Positions 36,345 through 45,644 of a stretch of 64,000 nucleotides of DNA are shown piece after piece (position 1 is the stretch's first letter; every line of letters starts with the position of its first letter). The stretch is from contig OZ260072.1 in the NCBI GenBank assembly GCA_965284315.1, positions 744,001 through 808,000 of the forward strand, written 5' to 3'. The DNA comes from PCRC01 sp017848435. Lineage in GTDB: Bacteria > Pseudomonadota > Gammaproteobacteria > Burkholderiales > Burkholderiaceae_C. The notes beneath the pieces are model-generated. The model worked only from the letters and a program-made list of their open reading frames with translations, searched no databases and was not told where the DNA came from. The position numbers and the translations under genes were made by a program.

Positions 36345-37268
36345 TTACCAGGCGCGTGCGAGTTGCGCAAACCCGCGTGGCGCCTGCCTTTCGTCGTCGA
36401 ACGTCACCACTTCGTAGGCGTCCTTGTGCGACAACAGCTCGCGCAGCAGCTGGTTGTTGAGCGCGTGGCCCGAGCGGAACGCGCTGTAAGCGGCCAGCAT
36501 GGGTTGGCCCAGCAGGTACAGGTCGCCCATGGCGTCGAGGATCTTGTGTTTGACGAACTCGTCGTCGTAGCGCAGGCCGTCGCTGTTCAACACCTTGTAG
36601 TCGTCCATCACGATGGCGTTGTCCAGCCCACCGCCGAGTGCCAGGCCGTTGGACCGCATCATTTCCACGTCTTTTGTGAAACCAAAGGTGCGGGCGCGGG
36701 CGATGTCGCGGCTGTAGGAGCCAGCGCTCAGGTCGAACTCGACGCGTTGGCCGGTGGAGTCCACCGCCGGGTGGTCAAAGTCGATTTCGAAGCTGAGTTT
36801 GTAGCCATGGTAGGGCTCCAGCCGTGCCCACTTGGCGTTGGCGCCCTGCCCTTCGCGCACTTCCACCGGGCGGGTGACGCGGATGAAGCGCTTGGGCGCG
36901 CGTTGGCGCTCAATGCCCGCGCTTTGCAGCAGAAAAACGAACGACGCGGCCGAGCCGTCGAGGATGGGCACTTCTTCGGCGGTGATGTCCACGTACAGGT
37001 TGTCGATGCCCAGGCCAGCGCAGGCCGACATCAGGTGCTCCACGGTGTGCACCTTGGCGCCACCGTTGGAGATGGTGGACGCCAGCCGCGTGTCCGTGAC
37101 CGACAGCGCCGAGATGGGAATGTCCACCGGCTCTGGCAAGTCAATGCGGCGGAACACGATGCCGGTGTCCGGCTGCGCGGGCCGCAGGGTCAGTTCGACC
37201 CGCTGGCCGCTGTGCAGGCCCACGCCCACGGCGCGGGTCAGCGATTTCAGGGTGCGTTGCTGGAGCAT
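36345..37268 (-). CDS. lpxC: UDP-3-O-acyl-N-acetylglucosamine deacetylase LpxC
   Basis: LpxC performs the committed, zinc-dependent deacetylation of lipid A synthesis. The 307-residue protein has the expected N-terminus (MLQQRTLKSLTRAVGVGLHSGQRVELTLRPA), the zinc-binding His in VHTVEHLMSACAGLGIDNLYVDI, the second site in FVKHKILDAMGDLYLLG, and the catalytic His in SGHALNNQLLRELL. It is the last large gene of the dcw cluster; 159 bp containing repeat copy B3 separate it from ftsZ. A 58-residue membrane protein follows. Confidence 0.97.
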   Translation of the reverse strand: MLQQRTLKSLTRAVGVGLHSGQRVELTLRPAQPDTGIVFRRIDLPEPVDIPISALSVTDTRLASTISNGGAKVHTVEHLMSACAGLGIDNLYVDITAEEVPILDGSAASFVFLLQSAGIERQRAPKRFIRVTRPVEVREGQGANAKWARLEPYHGYKLSFEIDFDHPAVDSTGQRVEFDLSAGSYSRDIARARTFGFTKDVEMMRSNGLALGGGLDNAIVMDDYKVLNSDGLRYDDEFVKHKILDAMGDLYLLGQPMLAAYSAFRSGHALNNQLLRELLSHKDAYEVVTFDDERQAPRGFAQLARAW

Positions 37269-37347
37269 TGCGACATTTTAATGACGGCGATTAGACCCTG
37301 CACCCCAAGGGACAGGGGCGCGGCCAGGACATCAACACACCGCCGCC

Positions 37348-37420
37348 GAGCCGGGCAGCCCCAAGGCGAAATGCGGCCCCTTCGGGGGGCAGCGACCCGC
37401 GCAGCGGCGGAGCGTGGGGG
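37348..37420 (-). repeat. GC-rich dispersed repeat B, copy 3
   Basis: Read on the minus strand: CGCTGCCCCCCGAAGGGGCC, then CCTTGGGGCTGCCCGG, matching copies B1 and B4. It lies 8 bp after the ftsZ stop, between ftsZ and lpxC, and could form a hairpin that reduces read-through into lpxC. Confidence 0.7.
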
Positions 37421-37427
37421 TCACATT

Positions 37428-38675
37428 TCAATCCGCTTGCTTGCGCAGGAACGCGGGGATCTCGAAGTCGTCCATGCCGCCCGACGACAACGCGTCCACC
37501 TTGGCGGCGGCCTGCATGCGGTTGGTGCGCCAGACGCTGGGCGTGGCCATGCCAGCGTAGTCGGCCTGGTTGACGCTGGCGGGGGCACCGCCCATGGCCA
37601 CCGAGTGGCCTGCGCCGTTCGGTTGCATGGTGGGCAGGGTGAAGCCGACGTTGTCGGTGCCGGTGCGTTGGGTGGTTTGCAGCACCTGCAGCGGCGGCGC
37701 ATTGCGGCGCGCGTTCTGGCGGCTCAGACCGGTGGCCACCACGGTGACGCGGATCTGGTCGCCCAGCTCGTCGTCGTAAGCGGTGCCGTAGATCACATGC
37801 GCGTCGGGCGAAGCGTAGGCGCGGATGGTGTTCATTGCCAGCTTGGACTCGCTCAGTTTCAGCGAGCCCTTGGCAGCGGTGATCAGCACCAGCACGCCCT
37901 TGGCGCCGGACAGGTCGATGCCCTCCAGCAGCGGGCAGGCCACGGCCTGCTCGGCCGCGATGCGGGCGCGGTCCGGGCCGTCGGCCACGGCGGTGCCCAT
38001 CATGGCCTTGCCGGGTTCGCCCATCACGGTGCGCACGTCTTCAAAGTCGACGTTCACATGGCCGGGCACGTTGATGATTTCGGCAATGCCGCCAACCGCG
38101 TTTTTCAGCACGTCGTTGGCGTGGGCGAAGGCCTCGTCCTGGGTCACGTCGTCGCCCAGCACTTCGAGCAGCTTCTCGTTCAGCACCACGATCAGCGAAT
38201 CGACGTTGGCTTCGAGTTCGGCCAGGCCGTTGTCGGCGTTGGTCATGCGGCGACCACCTTCGAACTCGAACGGCTTGGTCACCACACCCACGGTCAGGAT
38301 GCCCATTTCCTTGGCCACGCGGGCAATCACCGGCGCGGCGCCGGTGCCGGTGCCACCGCCCATGCCGGCGGTGATGAACAGCATGTGCGCGCCGTCGATC
38401 GCGGCACGGATGTCGTCCACCGCCATCTCGGCGGCTTCGCGGCCCTTGTCGGGCTTGCTGCCAGCGCCTAGGCCACTGGTGCCGAGTTGGATGGTCTTGT
38501 GCGCCGGGCTGCGGCTCAGGGCCTGCGCGTCGGTGTTGGCGCAAACGAACTCCACGCCCTGCACACGGCAGTTGATCATGTGCTGCACGGCGTTGCCGCC
38601 GCCACCACCGACACCGATCACCTTGATCTGGGTGCCCTGATCGAACTCTTCGACGTCAATCATTTCGATGCTCAT
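37428..38675 (-). CDS. ftsZ: Cell division protein FtsZ
   Basis: FtsZ is the tubulin-like GTPase that forms the division ring. The 415-residue protein has the GTP-binding GGGGGNAVQHMI, the tubulin signature GMGGGTGTGAAPVIA, a variable Gln/Asn/Pro linker, and the conserved C-terminal peptide DDFEIPAFLRKQ, which binds FtsA and ZipA. The ATG at 38675 is preceded by CAGGAGAG. A 147-bp gap separates it from ftsA and probably holds an additional ftsZ promoter; a 7-bp hairpin (GGGTGGC/GCCACCC, 38755-38773) lies in that gap. Confidence 0.98.
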   Translation of the reverse strand: MSIEMIDVEEFDQGTQIKVIGVGGGGGNAVQHMINCRVQGVEFVCANTDAQALSRSPAHKTIQLGTSGLGAGSKPDKGREAAEMAVDDIRAAIDGAHMLFITAGMGGGTGTGAAPVIARVAKEMGILTVGVVTKPFEFEGGRRMTNADNGLAELEANVDSLIVVLNEKLLEVLGDDVTQDEAFAHANDVLKNAVGGIAEIINVPGHVNVDFEDVRTVMGEPGKAMMGTAVADGPDRARIAAEQAVACPLLEGIDLSGAKGVLVLITAAKGSLKLSESKLAMNTIRAYASPDAHVIYGTAYDDELGDQIRVTVVATGLSRQNARRNAPPLQVLQTTQRTGTDNVGFTLPTMQPNGAGHSVAMGGAPASVNQADYAGMATPSVWRTNRMQAAAKVDALSSGGMDDFEIPAFLRKQAD

Positions 38676-38822
38676 GTTTCTCTCCTGAATGTCTGTTATC
38701 TGCAGTTGCCTAAGGTATTTTTATGCGATCGTTGTCACGCCATTGTCACCCTGTGGGTGGCCCTTTGCCACCCCATCGGTTGGATAAATTTCGCCAATAC
38801 AGTGCGTGGTGTTGGGCCATGG

Positions 38823-40052
38823 TCAGAAGTTCCCGATAAACCAGTCTTTGACACGGCCCAGCGCGGTCTGCATCGACCCGTTTTTCTGTGCCACCTTGAA
38901 GCCGCGCAACCGCGCCATCCGCGCCTCTTCCAGCAAACCCATCACCGTGGCCGCACGCGGCTGAGCCACCATGTCGGCCAGGGAACCCCGGTATTTCGGG
39001 ATGCCGCGCCGCACCGGCTTGAGGAAAATGTCTTCGCCCAGCTCCAGCATGCCGGGCATGATGGCGCTACCGCCGGTGAGCACGATGCCGGACGACAGCA
39101 CCTCCTCGAAGCCCGACTCGCGCACCACCTGCTGCACGAGCGAAAAAATCTCTTCCACCCGCGGCTCGATCACGCCGGCCAGCGCCTGCTTGCTCAGCAT
39201 GCGCGGGCCCCGGTCGCCCAGGCCGGGCACCTCCACCTGCGAATCCGGGTCGGCCAGCAGCTGCTTGGCATAACCGTTCTCGACCTTGATGTCTTCCGCG
39301 TCCTTGGTGGGCGTGCGCAACGCCATGGCGATGTCGCTGGTGATGAGGTCGCCGGCGATGGGGATGACGGCGGTGTGGCGGATCGCACCGTTGGTGAAGA
39401 TGGCCACGTCGGTGGTGCCGGCGCCGATGTCCACCAGCGCCACGCCGAGTTCGCGCTCGTCGTCCGTCAGCACCGACAGGCTGGACGCCAGCGGGTTCAG
39501 CATCAGCTGGTCCACGTCCAGGCCGCAGCGGCGCACACATTTGATGATGTTTTCGGCCGCGCTCTGGGCGCCGGTCACGATGTGGATCTTGGCCTCCAAC
39601 CGGATGCCACTCATGCCGATGGGCTCGCGCACGTCCTGCCCGTCAATCACGAACTCCTGGGGCTCCACCAGCAGCAGCCGCTGGTCGCTGGAGATGTTGA
39701 TCGCCTTGGCGGTTTCCACCACCCGGGCCACGTCGGCCTGCGTCACCTCGCGGTCTTTCACCGCCACCATGCCGCTGGAGTTCAGCCCGCGGATGTGGCT
39801 GCCGGTGATGCCGGTGTACACATGGGTGATCTTGCAGTCGGCCATCAGCTCGGCCTCTTTCAGCGCCAACTGGATGCTCTGCACCGTGGCGTCGATGTTG
39901 ACCACCACACCGCGCTTGAGCCCATTGCTCGGCGCCACGCCCAGACCGGCCAGCTTCAGCTCGCCATTGGGCATGACCTCGGCCACCACCACCATCACCT
40001 TGGCGGTGCCGATGTCCAATCCCACCACCAGGTCTTTGTATTCTTTTGCCAT
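38823..40052 (-). CDS. ftsA: Cell division protein FtsA
   Basis: FtsA is the actin-like protein that tethers FtsZ to the membrane. The 409-residue protein has the ATP-binding start KDLVVGLDIGTAKVMVVVAEV, the segment VDIGAGTTDVAIFTNG, VLTGGSAIMPGMLELGE, and a C-terminal amphipathic end (ALGRVKDWFIGNF) that fits the membrane-targeting helix. It lies 49 bp downstream of ftsQ and upstream of ftsZ on the minus strand. Confidence 0.97.
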   Translation of the reverse strand: MAKEYKDLVVGLDIGTAKVMVVVAEVMPNGELKLAGLGVAPSNGLKRGVVVNIDATVQSIQLALKEAELMADCKITHVYTGITGSHIRGLNSSGMVAVKDREVTQADVARVVETAKAINISSDQRLLLVEPQEFVIDGQDVREPIGMSGIRLEAKIHIVTGAQSAAENIIKCVRRCGLDVDQLMLNPLASSLSVLTDDERELGVALVDIGAGTTDVAIFTNGAIRHTAVIPIAGDLITSDIAMALRTPTKDAEDIKVENGYAKQLLADPDSQVEVPGLGDRGPRMLSKQALAGVIEPRVEEIFSLVQQVVRESGFEEVLSSGIVLTGGSAIMPGMLELGEDIFLKPVRRGIPKYRGSLADMVAQPRAATVMGLLEEARMARLRGFKVAQKNGSMQTALGRVKDWFIGNF

Positions 40053-40101
40053 AAATTCGCCTGTTTCTGTTGCCTGTTTCTTGAGCCCGTTGTCCCTGCG
40101 C

Positions 40102-40881
40102 TTACTTCTTCTTCACCGCGTCGCCGGTCGTCACGCCGCGCAGCCGCACCGCGTAGGCGTCGCCGTAGCGCAAATCGGCGGTCAGCAGGTCGCGCGGGTT
40201 GCGCCCCTGCTTGCCGGTGACCTGCGGCAGCGTGCGCACAAAACGCAGGGTGCGCTCCCGCACCTCGGCCACCGTGCCGCTGCCCAACTCGATCGTCGCG
40301 CCGTTGTCGAGCCGGGCGCGCCAGCCACCGCGTGCGGACAGCTCCAGCTCGTCCAGCGTGGCGCCCAGCGGCTCAAGTGCCGGCGCCAGCGAACGCACCA
40401 TGGTCAGCACCTGCGCCGCCTGCCCTTCCGGCCCGCTGAGGTAAGGCAGGTCGTCGGACTCCAGTTCACCGATGTTGGCCTCGAACACCTCGCCGTAGCT
40501 GTTGACCAGCCGCGAATCGCGCTCCTGGCCCCAGAAAGCCACGCCTTTGTGCTCTTCCAGAACCACCTTGAGCCGGTTGGGGAATTCGCGCTGCACCAGC
40601 GCCTTGCGCACCCAGGGCACGGTTTCGAAAGCGGCGCGTGCCTGGCGCAAATCCACCGTGAAGAAGTTGCCCACCAGCTTGGGCGCCACCTGCGTGCGAA
40701 GGCTGACCTCGCTGGTGTGGTTCAGGTCCCCCTGCACCGTGATGCCGGCCAGCGCAAACACCGGGTGCCGCAGCGCCCACCACAAACCGGTTGCCAACGT
40801 GCCGAGCACGACCGCGCCGAACAACACCGAGGCGGTGAAGTTCATCAGGCGGACGTCGAACGGGACGGGCAGTGTGTTCAT
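40102..40881 (-). CDS. ftsQ: Cell division protein FtsQ
   Basis: FtsQ is the bitopic scaffold that recruits FtsB and FtsL to the divisome. The 259-residue protein has a short cytoplasmic start, one membrane segment (FTASVLFGAVVLGTLATGLWWAL), a POTRA domain (HPVFALAGITVQGDLNHTSEVSLRTQV) and an FtsQ beta domain (VPWVRKALVQREFPNRLKVVLEEH). Its start overlaps the ddl stop by four bases. Low conservation is normal for this family, but the position between ddl and ftsA is diagnostic. Confidence 0.94.
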   Translation of the reverse strand: MNTLPVPFDVRLMNFTASVLFGAVVLGTLATGLWWALRHPVFALAGITVQGDLNHTSEVSLRTQVAPKLVGNFFTVDLRQARAAFETVPWVRKALVQREFPNRLKVVLEEHKGVAFWGQERDSRLVNSYGEVFEANIGELESDDLPYLSGPEGQAAQVLTMVRSLAPALEPLGATLDELELSARGGWRARLDNGATIELGSGTVAEVRERTLRFVRTLPQVTGKQGRNPRDLLTADLRYGDAYAVRLRGVTTGDAVKKK

Positions 40882-41843
40882 GGCGTGGCAATGGCCTTCA
40901 CATCACAGTCCAGGCTCGCACTGGCCAGCAAACGAACACACAGCGCCGGGTAGTCAATGCCCGCTGCCAGGGCCGACATGGGCACCAGCGAGTGGCTGGT
41001 CATGCCGGGGGCGGTGTTGATTTCCAGCAGGTAGGGCGCGCGCGTGGCGGCCTCAATCATCACGTCCGCCCGGGCCCAGCTGCGGCAGCCCAGCGTGCGG
41101 TACGCCTTGAGTACCAGTTGCTGGATGGCGTCTTCTTCACCGGGGGGCAGGCCACAGGGCACGATGTACTGCGTGTCGTCGTTGAAGTACTTGTTCTGGT
41201 AGTCGTAGTTGCCATCGGGGGCCACGATGCGCACCAGCGGCATGGCCTTGGCGTCGGCACCGGTGCCCACCACCGGGCAGGTCACTTCGTCGCCGGCGAT
41301 GAACTGCTCGCACAGCACCAGGGGGTCATGCTTGGCGGCAAGGGCGTAAGCGGCGGCGCACTGCGCGTCGGTGGTGACCTTGGTCAGCCCGATGGTGGAA
41401 CCCTCGCGCGCGGGCTTGACGATCATCGGCGCACCGATGGCGCCGAGGGCGTGGCGGGTGGCCTCGACGCTGTCCACCTCCAGCCAGGCCGGTGTGGCCA
41501 GGCCTTCAGCGCGCCAGATGCGTTTGGTCATGACCTTGTCCATCGCGATGCTGGACGCCATCACACCGGAGCCGGTGTAGGGGATGCCCAGCAGCTCCAG
41601 TGCGCCCTGCACCGTGCCGTCCTCGCCAAAGCGGCCGTGCAGCGCAATGAAGCAGCGGTTGAACTGCTCGCGCCGCAGGTCGCCGAGGTCGCGTTCGGCC
41701 GGATCGAAGGCATGGGCGTCCACGCCCTGCGATTGCAGCGCCTGCAACACGCCGCGGCCCGACATGAAGGAAACCTCGCGTTCGGCCGACTGGCCGCCCA
41801 TCAACACCGCCACCTTGCCAAAATTCATGCCCAATTGGCTCAT
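40878..41843 (-). CDS. ddl: D-alanine--D-alanine ligase
   Basis: Ddl makes the D-Ala-D-Ala dipeptide of peptidoglycan. The 321-residue ATP-grasp enzyme has GKVAVLMGGQSAEREVSFMSG, the catalytic-loop segment YTGSGVMASSIAMDKVMTKRIW, MIVKPAREGSTIGLTKV, and the metal-binding C-terminal LLEINTAPGMTSHSLVPM. It overlaps murC upstream and ftsQ downstream by four bases each, so translation is coupled through this part of the cluster. Confidence 0.96.
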   Translation of the reverse strand: MSQLGMNFGKVAVLMGGQSAEREVSFMSGRGVLQALQSQGVDAHAFDPAERDLGDLRREQFNRCFIALHGRFGEDGTVQGALELLGIPYTGSGVMASSIAMDKVMTKRIWRAEGLATPAWLEVDSVEATRHALGAIGAPMIVKPAREGSTIGLTKVTTDAQCAAAYALAAKHDPLVLCEQFIAGDEVTCPVVGTGADAKAMPLVRIVAPDGNYDYQNKYFNDDTQYIVPCGLPPGEEDAIQQLVLKAYRTLGCRSWARADVMIEAATRAPYLLEINTAPGMTSHSLVPMSALAAGIDYPALCVRLLASASLDCDVKAIATP

Positions 41844-43285
41844 AGCCCTAGTCCCGCCTGTTTTGTTTGCTCTTTAATCAATAGCAATTGTGGTGCCAGA
41901 TCGATCACTTTGGCGGGCACGCCGCCGACCGAACCTGCACCCATGCACAGCACCACGTCGCCGTCGCGGGCGTTGTCAAAAATGGCCTGCGGCATGGCGT
42001 CAATCTCGTCCACAAACACCGGCTCCAGCTTGCCGGCCACACGCAGAGCGCGTGCCAGCGAACGGCCGTCGGCGGCCACGATGGGCGCCTCGCCAGCGGC
42101 ATAGACCTCGGCCAGCAACAACACGTCCACCAGGCCCAGCACCTTGACGAAGTCTTCAAAGCAGTCGCGCGTGCGGGTGTAGCGGTGGGGCTGGAAGGCC
42201 AGCACCAGCCGGCGGCCCGGAAAGGCACCGCGCGCCGCAGCCAGCGTGGCGGCCAGTTCCACTGGGTGGTGGCCGTAGTCGTCCACCACCGTCATGCTGC
42301 CGCCACCGGGCAGCGCCGCTTCGCCGTAGCGCTGGAAGCGCCGGCCCACGCCCTTGAAGCTGGCCAGCGCCTGCAGCACCGCCGCGTCCGGGATGTTGAG
42401 TTCCACCGCCACCGCGATGGCGGCCAGCGCGTTGCGCACGTTGTGTTCGCCGGGCAGGTTCAGCACCACATCGAGGTCGGGCAGGGTCACGCCGTTGCGG
42501 CGCTGCACCGTGAAGTGCATTTGCCCCGCCGCAGCGCGCACGTTCACCGCACGCACCTGCGCCTCGGGCCCGAAGCCGTAGCTGGTGACCGGGCAGGTGA
42601 CCTCGGGCACGATCTCGCAGATCGCCGGGTCGTCGGTGCACAGGATGGCGGTGCCGTAGAACGGCATGCGGTGCAGGAAATCGACGAAGGCCTTCTTCAG
42701 ATTGTTGAAGTCGTGGCCGTAGGTTTCCATGTGGTCGGCGTCGATGTTGGTCACCACCGCCATCACCGGCAACAGGTTCAGGAAGGACGCGTCGGACTCG
42801 TCGGCCTCGACCACGATGTAATCGCCGCTGCCCAGCTTGGCGTTGGTGCCGGCGCTGTTCAAGCGCCCGCCGATCACGAAGGTGGGGTCCAGCCCGGCAG
42901 CGGCGAGCACGCTGGCCACCAGGCTGGTGGTGGTGGTTTTGCCGTGGGTACCGGCGATCGCAATGCCCTGCTTCAGGCGCATCAGCTCGGCCAGCATCAG
43001 CGCGCGTGGCACCACCGGGATGCGCTTCTCGCGCGCCACCAGCACCTCGGGGTTGTCGGCCTGCACGGCGGTGGAGGTGACGACCGCGTCGGCGCCCTCG
43101 ACGTTGGCCGCCGCATGACCCACATGGGTCTGGATGCCAAGGCTGGCGAGCCGGCTCAGCGTGCTGCTGTCGGCCAGGTCGGAACCGGAAATCTGGTAAC
43201 CGAGGTTGAGCAGCACTTCGGCAATGCCGCTCATGCCGGAACCACCGATGCCAACAAAGTGGATATGGCGAATGGCGTGTTTCAT
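41840..43285 (-). CDS. murC: UDP-N-acetylmuramate--L-alanine ligase MurC
   Basis: MurC adds the first amino acid (L-Ala) to UDP-MurNAc. The 481-residue protein has the substrate-binding start HIHFVGIGGSGMSGIAEVLLNLGY, the ATP loop GTHGKTTTTSLVASVL, EADESDASFLNLLPVMAVVTNID, and VVDDYGHHPVELAATL. The end, after GGVPAKVIDLA, is about 18 residues longer than expected, and the repeat copy A5 provides part of it (LLLIKEQTKQAG). It overlaps murG and ddl by four bases. Confidence 0.96.
   Translation of the reverse strand: MKHAIRHIHFVGIGGSGMSGIAEVLLNLGYQISGSDLADSSTLSRLASLGIQTHVGHAAANVEGADAVVTSTAVQADNPEVLVAREKRIPVVPRALMLAELMRLKQGIAIAGTHGKTTTTSLVASVLAAAGLDPTFVIGGRLNSAGTNAKLGSGDYIVVEADESDASFLNLLPVMAVVTNIDADHMETYGHDFNNLKKAFVDFLHRMPFYGTAILCTDDPAICEIVPEVTCPVTSYGFGPEAQVRAVNVRAAAGQMHFTVQRRNGVTLPDLDVVLNLPGEHNVRNALAAIAVAVELNIPDAAVLQALASFKGVGRRFQRYGEAALPGGGSMTVVDDYGHHPVELAATLAAARGAFPGRRLVLAFQPHRYTRTRDCFEDFVKVLGLVDVLLLAEVYAAGEAPIVAADGRSLARALRVAGKLEPVFVDEIDAMPQAIFDNARDGDVVLCMGAGSVGGVPAKVIDLAPQLLLIKEQTKQAGLGL
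41845..41885 (-). repeat. Dispersed repeat A, copy 5 (diverged, inside murC)
   Basis: Read on the minus strand: GCTAT-N7-AGAGC..., ending GGACTAGGGC. It lies within the last codons of murC and ends two bases before the murC stop, supplying a C-terminal extension. The ATAGCT and ACTAAGGC cores are degenerate, so it is probably an older copy. Confidence 0.55.
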
Positions 43286-44364
43286 TTCACCAGCACCTCG
43301 CAGGCGCGCACCATCTCGTGGGTGGCCTGTGTTTTTTGCATGTCTTTGGCTTTCTGTGCGCGCGCCAGCAGGGCGGCGCGGTCGGTCTGTGTCAGGAACG
43401 CGGCGAGGCGTTCGGGTGTCAGTTCGGTCTGGGGCACCAGCCAGCCGCCGCCAGCGTCCACCAGGAAGCGGGCGTTATGGGTCTGGTGGTCGTCCACCGC
43501 CGAGGGGAAGGGCACGAACAGCGCGGCGGCGCCCACGGCGGCCAGCTCGGTCACGGTGCTGGCACCGGCGCGGCAGACAACCAGGTCGGCCTCGGCAAAG
43601 GCACCGGCGGTGTCGTCAATGAACGGGGTGAGTTCGGCGGCCACGCCAGCGGCCTGGTAATTGGCGCGCAGCGCGTCGATTTGGGTGCTGCCGCTCTGGT
43701 GCAGCACATGGGGCCGCGCATCGGCGGGCAGCAGCGCCAGCGCCTGGGGCACGATCTCGTTCAGCGCCTTGGCGCCCAGGCTGCCCCCCACCACGAGCAA
43801 CTTCAACGGGCCGCTGCGGCCGGCAAAACGCAGCGCGGGTTCGGGCTGGCTCAAAAAGGCCTCGCGCAGCGGGTTGCCGATCCAGAGCGCGCTTTTGATG
43901 ACTTTCGGGAAAGCGGTGAACACCAGGTCGGCCACCCCGGCCAGCACCTTGTTGGCCATGCCGGCCACCGAGTTCTGTTCGTGCAGCACCAGCGGCTTGC
44001 CCAGCAGGGTGGCCATCATGCCGGCGGGGAAGGTGACGTAGCCGCCAAAGCCGACCACCACGTCAGGCTGGACGCGGCGCAGCACCTGAATGCTTTGCCA
44101 GAAGGCCTTCAGCAACCGCAGCGGTAAAAACACCAGCGACACGGCGCCTTTGCCACGCACACCGGAGAAATCGATGCTCTCGAAGGCATAGCCACGCGGT
44201 GGAATCAGTGTGCTTTCCATGCTCGGACGGCCAGCGCTACCGCGGCCGCCAAGCCAGTGCACGGTCCAGCCCTGGGCGCGCAGCGCGTCGGCCAGGGCGA
44301 GACCCGGGAAAATGTGGCCGCCTGTGCCGCCAGCCATGATGAGCGCGGTGCGACGGTCGCTCAT
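43282..44364 (-). CDS. murG: Undecaprenyldiphospho-muramoylpentapeptide N-acetylglucosaminyltransferase MurG
   Basis: MurG converts lipid I to lipid II at the cytoplasmic membrane face. The 360-residue GT-B glycosyltransferase has MAGGTGGHIFPGLALADALRAQG, the acceptor segment GFGGYVTFPAGMMATLLGKPLVLHEQNSVAGMAN, and the donor segment CRAGASTVTELAAVGAAALFVPFPSAVDDHQTHNA. It overlaps ftsW upstream and murC downstream by four bases each. Confidence 0.97.
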   Translation of the reverse strand: MSDRRTALIMAGGTGGHIFPGLALADALRAQGWTVHWLGGRGSAGRPSMESTLIPPRGYAFESIDFSGVRGKGAVSLVFLPLRLLKAFWQSIQVLRRVQPDVVVGFGGYVTFPAGMMATLLGKPLVLHEQNSVAGMANKVLAGVADLVFTAFPKVIKSALWIGNPLREAFLSQPEPALRFAGRSGPLKLLVVGGSLGAKALNEIVPQALALLPADARPHVLHQSGSTQIDALRANYQAAGVAAELTPFIDDTAGAFAEADLVVCRAGASTVTELAAVGAAALFVPFPSAVDDHQTHNARFLVDAGGGWLVPQTELTPERLAAFLTQTDRAALLARAQKAKDMQKTQATHEMVRACEVLVK

Positions 44365-45644
44365 CGCCGGTTCCCCCGCATCAGCTGCCGGTTCTCAAAG
44401 TCGATGCGCAGCACCACCGCGAGGGCGACCATGTTCATCAAAATGGCGGAGCCGCCGTAGCTCATCAGCGGCAGGGTCAGGCCCTTGGTGGGCAGTGCAC
44501 CGAGGTTCACGCCCATGTTGATGAAGGCCTGAAAACCCATCCAGATGCCCACGCCCTGCGCCACCAGGCCGGCAAACACGCGGTCCAGCGCGACGGCCTG
44601 GCGGCCGATGTGCATCAGGCGGCGGGTCAGCCACAGGAACAGGCCAATCACCACCAGCACGCCGACCAGGCCAAACTCCTCGCCAATCACCGCGAGCATG
44701 AAGTCGGTGTGGGCTTCGGGCAGCCAGTGCAGTTTTTCGACGCTGCCGCCGAGGCCAACGCCGAACACCTCGCCGCGCCCGATGGCGATCAGCGAGTGCG
44801 ACAGCTGGTAGCCCTTGCCCAGCGCGTGTTCGGCGCTCCAGGGGTCGAGGTAGGCAAAAATCCGGTCACGGCGCCACGGGCTCATCGCGATCATCATGCT
44901 GAACGCGCCCACCAGCACGGTGGCGATCAGGAAGAACATGCGGGCGTTGACGCCACCGAGGAACAGGATGCCCATGGCGATGATGGCGATCACCATGAAG
45001 GCGCCCATGTCGGGTTCGGCCAGCAGCAGCATGCCGGTCACAGCCACCGCAATGCCCATGGGCAGGACGGCGCGGAAGAACTTCTCCTTCACCTCCATCT
45101 TGCGCACCATGTAGTCGGCCGCGTAGATCAGCACCGCGAACTTGGCCAGCTCGGACGGCTGGAAGTTCATGAAGCCGAGCGAGATCCAGCGGCGGGCGCC
45201 GTTCACACCCTTGCCCACGTGCGGGATCAGCACCGCGATCAGCAGCAGCAGCGAGAGAATGAACAGCCACGGCGCCCAGCGCTCCCAAACCTTGAGCGGG
45301 ATCTGGAACGCCACCAGCGCCGCCAGCAACGCCAGCACCAGCGACAGCAGATGCCGCCAGACGAAGTGGTGGTGCGCGTAGTTGGCAAACTTGGGGTTGT
45401 CCGGCATGGCGATGGTGGTGGAATAGACCATCACCAGCCCCCACATCAGCAACGCCACCGTGACCCACACCAGCCCCTGATCGAACCCCAGCAGCCGGGC
45501 GGGCGTGCTGGGCGTGCGGGCGAATTCGGTGCCGCCGATGCGCACCGGCAACACGTCGGCCGCGGCGCGCTGCATCCCGCCCAGCAGGCTGCCAGGCAAG
45601 CCACTGAGCCAACCCCACGCCGATGGGCTGGTGCGCTCGGTCAT
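44361..45644 (-). CDS. ftsW: Septal peptidoglycan polymerase FtsW
   Basis: FtsW is the SEDS glycan polymerase paired with FtsI at the septum. The 427-residue protein has a long cytoplasmic N-terminus (about 60 residues) followed by about ten membrane segments. Conserved parts are WISLGFMNFQPSELAKFAVL, RRDRIFAYLDPWSAEHALGKGYQLSHSLIAIGRG, WLPEAHTDFMLAVIGEEFGLVG and GALPTKGLTLPLMSYGGS. Its start overlaps the murD stop by four bases. Confidence 0.96.
   Translation of the reverse strand: MTERTSPSAWGWLSGLPGSLLGGMQRAAADVLPVRIGGTEFARTPSTPARLLGFDQGLVWVTVALLMWGLVMVYSTTIAMPDNPKFANYAHHHFVWRHLLSLVLALLAALVAFQIPLKVWERWAPWLFILSLLLLIAVLIPHVGKGVNGARRWISLGFMNFQPSELAKFAVLIYAADYMVRKMEVKEKFFRAVLPMGIAVAVTGMLLLAEPDMGAFMVIAIIAMGILFLGGVNARMFFLIATVLVGAFSMMIAMSPWRRDRIFAYLDPWSAEHALGKGYQLSHSLIAIGRGEVFGVGLGGSVEKLHWLPEAHTDFMLAVIGEEFGLVGVLVVIGLFLWLTRRLMHIGRQAVALDRVFAGLVAQGVGIWMGFQAFINMGVNLGALPTKGLTLPLMSYGGSAILMNMVALAVVLRIDFENRQLMRGNRR

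Noticed and set aside
38487..40953. Long plus-strand frames opposite ftsZ, ftsA and ftsQ
   Set aside because: The division genes on the minus strand are certain; the plus frames lack motifs and start sites.
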